From positions 124,001-188,000 of the forward strand of contig JAAHHJ010000015.1 of assembly GCA_010692425.1 (NCBI GenBank): DNA of 64,000 nucleotides, given 5' to 3'. Both the position numbers and the translations under genes were made by a program. Below the pieces are notes generated by a model that saw nothing but the letters and a program-made list of their open reading frames with translations, was not told the DNA's origin and made no database searches. Each line of letters starts with the position of its first letter. Position 1 is the first letter of the stretch. This document shows, in pieces, positions 45,308 to 53,700 of the stretch. The DNA comes from Symploca sp. SIO3C6 (GTDB taxonomy: Bacteria > Cyanobacteriota > Cyanobacteriia > Cyanobacteriales > Coleofasciculaceae).

Positions 45308-45892
45308 ATGAAGAATCAGAACTTACCTGATTTAATAGCTAACTTATTTGAATTTATGGAAAATTCCGGTGTAAATGCTATTGATTTCCATATGGTGTAC
45401 AGAGGTAATGAAAAACTCTGTAGTTTACTATCCCCTAAAATTAGCCGCTACTTTATTCCTATTGGAGAGCATAGTTCTCGATCGCTAATTTGTTATTGGA
45501 AACACATAGATGATGCTCCTTTAGATAAATTGCCTCTGGTGTGGTTGGATAGCGAAGGTACTCCCAATAGTGTATTTGCCTCAAACGAGCATGATTTTTT
45601 ATCTTTACTGCCTTATGATCTTGGAGGGATTTATGACTTTATAAGTAGCTGGGAGTCTTATCACGAACAGCCTGACAACTACACTTACCCCCTAGAGAAA
45701 TATGATTCATCTGCTCTGGGATGTTTAATCGAAATATGTCAGGAAGATAACCCTGATTATACTCTTTTCGTACAATGGCTGAATCAATCTCTAGGTATTA
45801 AAATATGTGAAAATCCAGCAAAATTAGTCGGCGATGCCATTAGTCGATTTCCTCGTTTGAAGCCTTGGCTGGAAAAAAAAGGTGTCAGATAA
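45308..45892 (+). CDS. Putative immunity protein (SUKH-like) for the DUF4157 effector
   Basis: 194 residues, 21 bases after the effector gene on the same strand. It is acidic and soluble, with no signal peptide. The segment ICYWKHIDDAPLDKLPLVWL, DSEGTPNSVFASNEHDFLSL and LPYDLGGIYDFISSWESY resembles the pattern of SMI1/KNR4 (SUKH) immunity proteins (PLVWLDSEG, VFAxN, FLxLL). Small SUKH-like genes directly after a polymorphic toxin gene usually encode its antidote. The family call is from pattern memory, so moderate; the context argument is stronger. Confidence 0.6.
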   Translation: MKNQNLPDLIANLFEFMENSGVNAIDFHMVYRGNEKLCSLLSPKISRYFIPIGEHSSRSLICYWKHIDDAPLDKLPLVWLDSEGTPNSVFASNEHDFLSLLPYDLGGIYDFISSWESYHEQPDNYTYPLEKYDSSALGCLIEICQEDNPDYTLFVQWLNQSLGIKICENPAKLVGDAISRFPRLKPWLEKKGVR

Positions 45893-46004
45893 ACCCATTT
45901 GTAGGCTGTTGCGAATGCTGCGATAATAGCAAGGGGAATGATAGCGCTTAATTTAATACCAACTAGACACACTATCAATACTTGAATTATAGAGATAGTG
46001 ATGG

Positions 46005-46204
46005 CTAGTGTGGCAAATAGTATGGTTCATGCACGAAGCTAATGCCAAATCCCAAGGGTGCCACCAGGGTGTCGATTTCTCCTTCTACACCGATACTGGT
46101 AGCAAAGGCAAGGGAGGTGTTGTAACCCTGCTCTTTTTCTGAGGAGAGGGTATAGGTAACGCTTTCGGCTTCAATAATTTCTAAGGAAGAGGATCCGCTA
46201 TCCA
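46005..46204 (-). pseudogene. Frameshifted 3' continuation of the LamG protein gene
   Basis: The minus strand reads LDSGSSSLEIIEAESVTYTL, SSEKEQGYNTSLAFATSIGV, EGEIDTLVAPLGFGISF before stopping. It lies in another frame and overlaps the last codons of the 1173-residue gene at 46181. Its composition and beta-rich pattern look like a genuine continuation, separated by a frameshift near 46205. After ISF the sequence loses protein-like character. Confidence 0.65.
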
Positions 46205-49200
46205 ACTCAGTGAGGAATCTGAATTTTGTAATTGCTCACCATTGGCTTGAGTATTTTTAACTATTCCGTTAGGGACAGAATTAATAACTTTGACAAAGAA
46301 GGAACCGTGTTGGATGTTGTAGGCAGCGCGATTACTCTCGACGTTGTCGGTATAGTTATACTCTTCCTCAGTAGCCTGTCCATTCAAAACCAGAGCAAAC
46401 TGTTCCCCATTACGGGGTACATCTGCCCAAATTTCGGTAATCCTCAATTGGAGTCGGTTTAACTCGGCATAAATCTGGGCAATTTGGCGCTCGATTACCA
46501 TCGCCTTCTCTGTCATGGCATCGGCTGTAAGTTCCACCTTGACGCTACGGTAAGTTGGTACAGGTACAGAGGTTTCTCCTAAATGACGTTGAGATTGGAG
46601 GTAGGGAATAGCAGTACCTGTAAACTCTTCCCCTTCATAGAGCATTACCTTAACGCCTTGCTCTAAGCGGATGGATTGAATCTTACCGATAAATTGAGTA
46701 TCGATAGCTCCTTGATAACCTGTAGTTAGACTCAAACTTTCACTTTGGAAAAAACTTCCGGTGAAAAGTTCTACACTTCTTTGACTTATTCTTTCATTGA
46801 GTTGCTCGCGCTGTAGAAATAACTCAGCTTTTTCTTCCTCAAGCTCACTAATTCTGACTGCTACACCCATACTGGGCACACTTTGTAACTGGACTGTGCA
46901 AGTATCAGCTCCAGAGCCATCACTAATGGTAATTCTGATACTGCCCAATTGAGTACCAGGGGCACGGGCAATTAGGAGTAGCTGAGGATTTAACTGTAAT
47001 TGACCCCTGGAAGTATGGGTATTGTAATAGGTAGCTAGAAATTCATCTTCCATACCCCGGAAGTAGAGGGCAATTTTACCAGTGGCACTTTCAAACAGTT
47101 GGGGATTATCCTTAGTTTCGGCAAATTGCAGCAAGCCACCAAATACACTCATACCCATAGGATCGAGATGAATTAAAGGCATGGGTAAAGACTTCTCATT
47201 CGTCAACAGCTTGCGAATCTCTCCCAATTGCCCCCGTTTCATCTCTAATTCGGTGCCCTTGGACATGATTTGTACTTCTAAGGAAAGGCGTTGTGTTTCT
47301 AATTCCCTTAATTGTGCTGCTAGCTGGTTGAGACGATGGTTAACTTGATTTAATTCATTAACTAGTGCCTGCAAGTTAACGACAATGCGATTGTAGGGAG
47401 GAGGAGATGATGAGGTCCCCCAAAGTCTTTTTCGAGATTCTGTATAGGGATGGATAATTCCACCAGGTGCATAGAGAGTTACCCTTACCCCTGAATCTAT
47501 TTCTAGGGAACCCCTACCTATAGAAAGACCATTAACACCACCATTGTAGCCTTGAGTAAACCGAAAACTTTCACCTTGAAACTTCAATCCTGAGTAAAAA
47601 GTAGCTCCTACCGTGCTATTAGCTTGCTGACGCTCTAATTGCACCTGGCGACGCTGGCGATTCTTAGTTTCTCGCTCATTAGCCCGAATTTTCTCTTTAA
47701 CTGTTTGATGTTCAGCTAATAGTTTTGCTAACTCCGATTCTAGGCGAGGAATAGTTTCTCGCTCTAAATTAGTTGTGACATTAATTAGATTGACATCTTC
47801 TCCCTCAACTCCCTCTGGGAATATTTCTAGTAAGTTAGCAGGAAGTTGCTCTTTAATTTTTTCCAGGGGAATGTTATCTAAAATCTGAGCAAGTTTACCG
47901 TTTTTAGTTAAGGCAAAATCTAATACCGCTATGTGATTATGCTGATCATCTTCACTCTTGGTAGCTACAGCTAACATCACTCTTGCATCTTGTTTCGTGG
48001 GTTTGGGGGTGGAATCATTACCTGTGATTACATCTTCCTGTTGGAAATAAAGTAAAGCAGATAAACCAGATTCAATGGTGCGATGCTTGAAACCGAAACT
48101 AGTACGACTGATACCACGGGATTCTCCTAAGGGTGCAGCCGAAGCAATCCAAGTTTCTAGCCCTGGATTCATGCCGCCAATAGTAGCGTCAATAGCATTA
48201 TCAGTTTGGTCATAAAGATTAATTCCGATTCCCTCATCAAAACGATAATAAATCAGTAAACCTAACTCATTACCAACAAGGCGATGATTGAAGTTAGCTT
48301 GAATTTCCTCTTCAGAGAGTCTGCGATTCCAAATACGTACTTCATCAAGGCTACCGTCGAAGTAATCGCTACCTTTTTTTCCATTAAACTTCCTGCCTAA
48401 TTGCCAGCCATAACCACTAATATCCCCCATAACCATATCGGGCAATTCTTCACTCCAAGCTTTGACACCATTGTGATAGGTAGTTATCTGGGAAATATTA
48501 TCAGCATGATGATGTTCAACTGTAATCGCAAGATGATGCCAATCTGCGATTGCTTGACTGACGTTTTCCTGTTGTGCAGCCGTTGTCGGTAACTGCTTGC
48601 CCCGGAAATTTAGTCCTAGAAAATCAGCATAATAACCAAAGCTGAAGATATCCTCACCTTCGCTATTAGTTTTACTCAACAGCATTTGGTTAGGAATTAC
48701 CTCTAGTGGTGCTTCCTCAGATTTATCCCTGGGATTTACCCACATTTCGATCGTGAAATTTTCTCCTGGACTAAATTCTCCCAAGTTTATATAATCGTCC
48801 ACCCCATCCAATTGCAAAGCCGATTCAGAAAAATTGCTACCACTGTTAGCAGTTAAAGCTGAACCTCTGGTATTAAACCAACCATCCTGAGAACGCTCAA
48901 TATTAAAGGAGTCAATACGATCAGTTTGGCTATTGTGGGCAAAAATTTGCCAACGCTTAATATCAGTAATTTGAGTAGGAAGCTGTAATACCGAGAAGTG
49001 CCCCCCTTGTAAATTGCGGATAAAATCTAATTCCTGAGTCGGTTCAAAAAAAGGCATTTCATCCATATCCTTTGCCCCTAAAGTATCCTTGGAGTTAAGG
49101 GGACGAAATTTGTTACGACTACGGCGGAAACGCACATCCAGACTCATCCGTAACTGATTTTCAACAAATACAAAACGATCTACTAATAAGGTTTCATTAA

Positions 49201-49702
49201 CTACAGGAATATCGATAGATTGATTATCCTCACTTTGAACAGAAACGAATAAAGCATTTTTATCTTCTGCACCAATTGCCTGACGAAAAACATAGACATA
49301 CTTTTGGTCAGAGAGTACTTGAAAAGGGGCATCAGCAGTGAATCTGGCAGTACTAGAAAGAAAAGGATCAATTTCTTCTAATCTTACTTGTTCGTCAATT
49401 CCTACTTCCTCACCACCAAACTTGACTAAAGGTAAAGTTTTAGGAGCAATTACACCAAAACCAACTTGCGCAAGTTCGTTAGGGAATCGTAACTCTATAG
49501 GAGTAGCAGACCAATTTTTAGCATCAATAGTCTGTTCATTCTGACCATCTAAATTCAGTAAACTGTAGTAAATACGGTGATTTTCGCCCATGGCAAAGGC
49601 AATCATTGTGCCATTATGCCTAACCATCGTGGTGTATTGGTAAACTTGGTTTGAGTAGGTTTTGAGGAATAGTTTTTCTAATTCTGAATTGGTTTTTTTC
49701 AT
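46181..49702 (-). CDS. Large surface-type protein with LamG domain and two crystallin-like domains, 3' truncated by frameshift
   Basis: 1173 residues. A LamG/concanavalin-like domain lies at ~290-450 (SALQLDGVDDYINLGEFSPG, NFTIEMWVNPRDK, WHHLAITVEHHH, FDGSLDEVRIWNRRLSEEEI). A coiled coil follows (~650-690), then a beta/gamma-crystallin-like domain (~690-770: ATFYSGLKFQGESFRFTQGY, GVRVTLYAPGGII), a second coiled coil, and another crystallin-like domain (~1010-1090: VELFTGSFFQSESLSLTTGY, GVKVMLYEGEEFTG). No signal peptide is evident. Similar large proteins occur near eCIS and other polymorphic loci; the function is unknown, perhaps adhesion. The C-terminus ends abruptly in SLSWIADPLP where a frameshift separates it from the 46005-46204 segment. 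It faces away from the RTX gene. Confidence 0.75.
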   Translation of the reverse strand: MKKTNSELEKLFLKTYSNQVYQYTTMVRHNGTMIAFAMGENHRIYYSLLNLDGQNEQTIDAKNWSATPIELRFPNELAQVGFGVIAPKTLPLVKFGGEEVGIDEQVRLEEIDPFLSSTARFTADAPFQVLSDQKYVYVFRQAIGAEDKNALFVSVQSEDNQSIDIPVVNETLLVDRFVFVENQLRMSLDVRFRRSRNKFRPLNSKDTLGAKDMDEMPFFEPTQELDFIRNLQGGHFSVLQLPTQITDIKRWQIFAHNSQTDRIDSFNIERSQDGWFNTRGSALTANSGSNFSESALQLDGVDDYINLGEFSPGENFTIEMWVNPRDKSEEAPLEVIPNQMLLSKTNSEGEDIFSFGYYADFLGLNFRGKQLPTTAAQQENVSQAIADWHHLAITVEHHHADNISQITTYHNGVKAWSEELPDMVMGDISGYGWQLGRKFNGKKGSDYFDGSLDEVRIWNRRLSEEEIQANFNHRLVGNELGLLIYYRFDEGIGINLYDQTDNAIDATIGGMNPGLETWIASAAPLGESRGISRTSFGFKHRTIESGLSALLYFQQEDVITGNDSTPKPTKQDARVMLAVATKSEDDQHNHIAVLDFALTKNGKLAQILDNIPLEKIKEQLPANLLEIFPEGVEGEDVNLINVTTNLERETIPRLESELAKLLAEHQTVKEKIRANERETKNRQRRQVQLERQQANSTVGATFYSGLKFQGESFRFTQGYNGGVNGLSIGRGSLEIDSGVRVTLYAPGGIIHPYTESRKRLWGTSSSPPPYNRIVVNLQALVNELNQVNHRLNQLAAQLRELETQRLSLEVQIMSKGTELEMKRGQLGEIRKLLTNEKSLPMPLIHLDPMGMSVFGGLLQFAETKDNPQLFESATGKIALYFRGMEDEFLATYYNTHTSRGQLQLNPQLLLIARAPGTQLGSIRITISDGSGADTCTVQLQSVPSMGVAVRISELEEEKAELFLQREQLNERISQRSVELFTGSFFQSESLSLTTGYQGAIDTQFIGKIQSIRLEQGVKVMLYEGEEFTGTAIPYLQSQRHLGETSVPVPTYRSVKVELTADAMTEKAMVIERQIAQIYAELNRLQLRITEIWADVPRNGEQFALVLNGQATEEEYNYTDNVESNRAAYNIQHGSFFVKVINSVPNGIVKNTQANGEQLQNSDSSLSWIADPLP

Positions 49703-50796
49703 TACTTTAGTTTGATGATTTTAGTTGTGTATTTAGTGGTTATGACAAGACAAGAGATTGAGTAAAAACTTAGCTGTATTCCAGATATGAATATCAACTA
49801 TTTGCTGACTTATTAAGCTTTAAATCAACAAATAATAGATACGGCACCTATTTATTAGATTAAATAAAATTCATAGTTGATGCTTTCACTTGTAGGGAAA
49901 ATTGATTTCCAATTTTGGAAACCAAACTCTTGCCTCTGACTAATCACTGTGTCACCTATGCTGTTGAGAGTGGATGAACTGCCCGCACTTCGTGCCACTT
50001 TCCTAACATCTTCCAGCTCCTGCTCTCAACATTGAGAGCAGGGCAGCAAGTCTTGAAGTCCCTCTCCCAGGTTTAGGAGAGGGATTTAGGGTGAGGGCTA
50101 ACAAAGGTAACATATGTCCCCGAGTTATAAGCTTGTTGCTCTAAACAGGGAGCTTGAATAGTAAGTAGCCAAAATTTTCTACTCCCTATTCCATTTGGTG
50201 AGAGTTATTCATTTTGTGAGTAGAGAAAAAAAGCTTTTGTAAAGTTAAGCTTTTCCTTGATACTGGAAAAATATAAGTAGAAATTATATAAAAAATATTT
50301 TCATAAGTATGGAGTGATATTTTAGTAACATTACTTATTAAACTATCAAAACTAAATATTATTGAGCATCTGAATAATTCGAGAAATCAGGTATTCTGCA
50401 TTTTTTGAACATAAATTTATATTTAATGATTATTGATATGCACCTATCTTTATAAATTTTAACTTTGTATTTTTTCAAAAAAGTCTAGGTAAAACTAGTC
50501 GCTATACCTAGAGAGTGATGTTATATTCGCTATATGCAGTTAAGCAATAGCTCCAGTTGAACGTTAAACTGACGAATTGAGTTATTTGCAAAACCAGAAA
50601 ATTCACAGTCAATAAATTCTGTCCAGGGCATAATCTTTCCTGATTTCGCATCAAACCAATTCGCTGTAAAGATTTAGCTCCTAAGTAAAAATCTAAATCT
50701 TTACAAATTGATGTCACTTGGTTTCAAGTTGGATAGATTCAGTTGTTCAATTTTTAACCAGAGTAAATAAATGATGTTCTTACAAGGATTAAAGTA
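49703..50796. other. 1.1-kb divergent intergenic region with four inverted repeats
   Basis: No convincing ORF. It holds CCTGCTCTCAA (50019-50029) with TTGAGAGCAGG (50032-50042), a perfect 11-bp hairpin with a 2-base loop; CCCTCTCC (50060-50067) with GGAGAGGG (50076-50083), part of the widespread CTCTCCC...GGGTGAGGG dispersed repeat; and GTAAAGATTTAG (50666-50677) with CTAAATCTTTAC (50693-50704), a perfect 12-bp stem 93 bases before the RTX start. 50220-50500 is very AT-rich and probably carries promoters. A short open stretch on the minus strand near 50520-50660 may be a gene remnant. Confidence 0.55.
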
Positions 50797-53700
50797 ATGA
50801 CAAAGGTTAGCTTTATCAGTGATAGTACTTTGGATAACTCTACTCATATTGGCTTAGATGTAAATACTGATGACTTTCAGAAAATTGGCGCTCAGCTTGA
50901 AAAGATTCCCGAAATATTGAATAAGACTCACACTGCTTTGTCTGAGATAGAACATGGAATTCAAAATGCTGACAAATTCTTAAAAGAAGCTCCTCTATTT
51001 GGAGATAATTTGACACTATCGTCATTTTCAAATTCTTCTCTATCTACACAGACTTCTAGTTCCCAAACTTCTGAATCCCTCAATTTCATTGGCGAAATTC
51101 GCAATACTCTAGATGAAGTTTTGCAGGAAATTAAAGATTTTTCAGAAGATGCAACAATCGGACAAATCAAAGATGTTTTCTTTGAACAGTTTGGTTCTGC
51201 AGGACTAAAACTGATTCAAAATAGAAATGATATTGGAATTACTCTTACCGATGATAAACTCAAATTTGATTTAAAGTTAAATTCTGATTTACCTTCTTTT
51301 GAACGAGCTATTGACACAGATTTAGGCGTCCCAGGATTGAACCTGAGTTTGGAGGACAATAGTAAAGTTCAACTCGATTTCGACTATGAATTCGATTTTT
51401 CCTTTGGTATAAATCAAAATGAATTTTTCTTCGATACCCCGCTTGAGAATGATATTGAGATCGACGTTAGTACATCATTTTCTAATCTAGACATCGATGG
51501 TGAACTTGGATTTCTACAAATCGATGTTATTGATAATTTAGAAAACCCCAGCCTATTTGAATTGGGGCTAGACATTGATCTAAGTGTAAACAACGGAATC
51601 CCTTCAGTGGCAATGGTTAACCCCACTGGAAGTCTTAACCTCAACCTAGATCTTATGGCAGGTTTAGAAGATGATGAGAAGGAGCCAATTTTTCCATCAA
51701 TTAGTACTGATTTTTCTCTAAGTTGGGAAGATTTCTTTGGGAACCCGTCTTCCGATCCTGAGATTGCATTCAATAATGTTCAATTAGAGCTAGGTTCATT
51801 TCTGAGTGGCTTCGCTGAACCAATCATCAACGCAGTTGACAAAATAATTGCTCCCTTTGAACCTATCCGTAAAGTCTTAACCACGAATATACCAGGACTT
51901 GATGATATCGGTATTGAGATCAATCTTTTAAATTTAGCAGGTGTTCCTAACAACTCAAAGCTTTTTGACGCAATTGACCAATTTGGAACCATAATAGAAG
52001 CTGTTAGTACAGCACAAGATACTGCTGATAACCTTTCGGAATCTGATCTCTTCATCGATCTTGGCAGCTTCACCGCTAACGTCAATGGTGAAATTGTAAC
52101 TAGCAACCCTAATCAGGATACTTTACAGCAAGCAGAAGCTAAGGGGTTCAGTTTCTTCACAGATGTTAAAGATATTCCTGGAGGAGGGCTGAGTTTTCCG
52201 CTTTTTGACACACCTACTGAAGCTTTCAATTTACTCCTCAATAAAGATGTAGATCTCTTGAATTTTCAGTTGCCTGAGTTTGGAGCAGGTTTCGACTTCA
52301 AGAAAAAGATACCCTTACCTGTACCACTACCAATCCCAGTTTTTGTCAACTATGACTTTGATGCCAACTTCACAAGCCCAGGTATTATATTTGGATACGA
52401 TACAGCAGGTATTAGGAATGGTGCTCCTTTTCAAGGTTTCTTCGTAAATGGCAGCAATCCCCTTTTTGAAGTCGATGCCGAAATTTCGGGAGGAGTAAGT
52501 GCTGGTGTTCCCAAAATTGCTGAAGCAGGTGGCGATGCATTCATTAAGGGAGAGGTTGATTTTTACCTCCCTGGTAGACAGGAGAAAGCTCGGATTCAAG
52601 ATCTTGTCAATAGCTTTAGTGACAACAACTTTTTTGACGCTGATGGGAGTGTAACCGCTGGTGCCAGTATATGGGCAGAACACATTACGTTTAATCCAAT
52701 TAAAGGATTTTTAGGAATTCTGACTGGGGATTTTGATAAACTTGTTGACCGATATGAGAAGAATTTGGTTACATTTGATATCTTTGATTTTGGAGGTAGT
52801 AGCGATGCTCCTACACCTGAACCACCAAATCTAGCTACGCTTTTAAATAATGGTGAACTTCGTCTTAATATGGGGCGTTTTGCTAATGAGCGCAACATCA
52901 ATCAAGATATTGAAGATGAGAACTTCAGTGTCACCTCTAATGTTATTGTTTCAGCCTTTGGAGAACAGGAGACATATTCCAACATTAGCAAGATCATCGC
53001 CTATGCCGATACAGGAAATGATGTGATCTCCATCGAAGCTAATGTCATAGCTGAACTCCACGGCGGATTGGGTGAGGACAATCTCTACGGTGGTTCTCAA
53101 AACGATCTTCTCTTTGGAGAAAGAGGCGCAGATAGACTTGTAGGTAATAGTGGTAACGACCAACTGCATGGTGGTGAGGATAGTGATAGGCTGTATGGTG
53201 ACGAAGGGAATGATCAACTACTAGGTGAAGCTGGAGATGACTTACTCGACGGTGGTGTAGATCATGACCTTCTCTTAGGTGGGGATGGTGAAGACACCCT
53301 CATTGGTGGTGTAGGTAATGATTCACTTGAAGGTGAAGACAAAAACGACAGTTTATTTGGCGGCGACGGAAATGACATCCTTCAAGGGGACAATGGTAAT
53401 GATCTACTCGTTGGTGGTTCTGGGGAAGATAGCCTTGATGGTGGAAAAGATAATGATAGGTTATTCGGTGAGGTTAACAATGACGAATTAATAGGCGGAA
53501 TTGGTAATGACTTGCTTGATGGCGGAGAAGGAAATGATACCCTGAAGGGAGGTGATGGCAATGACCAGCTGTTTGGTGGTTTCCGCGTAATAGTTGAGCC
53601 GATTTTTGACGACAATGGTCAGCAAGTCCTTGATGAAAATGGTCAGCCAGTGTTTACCACGCCCGAATTTTTGGATGATTCTGGTCATGATTTTCTTGAT

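Noticed and set aside
45784..45978. Minus-strand frame with hydrophobic segments (LSAIIPLAIIAAFATAYK)
   Set aside because: It overlaps the end of the immunity-like gene, lacks a start signal and family match; it may be a remnant of a membrane protein gene but the evidence is too thin.
46232..46462. 76-codon + strand frame inside the LamG gene
   Set aside because: Shadow of the minus-strand coding sequence; hydrophobic stretch arises from the reverse complement.
50508..50717. Minus-strand frames near 50520-50660, one reading ANWFDAKSGKIMPWTEFI
   Set aside because: About 44 codons are open and look protein-like, but there is no start and no family that I recognise; at most a gene fragment.
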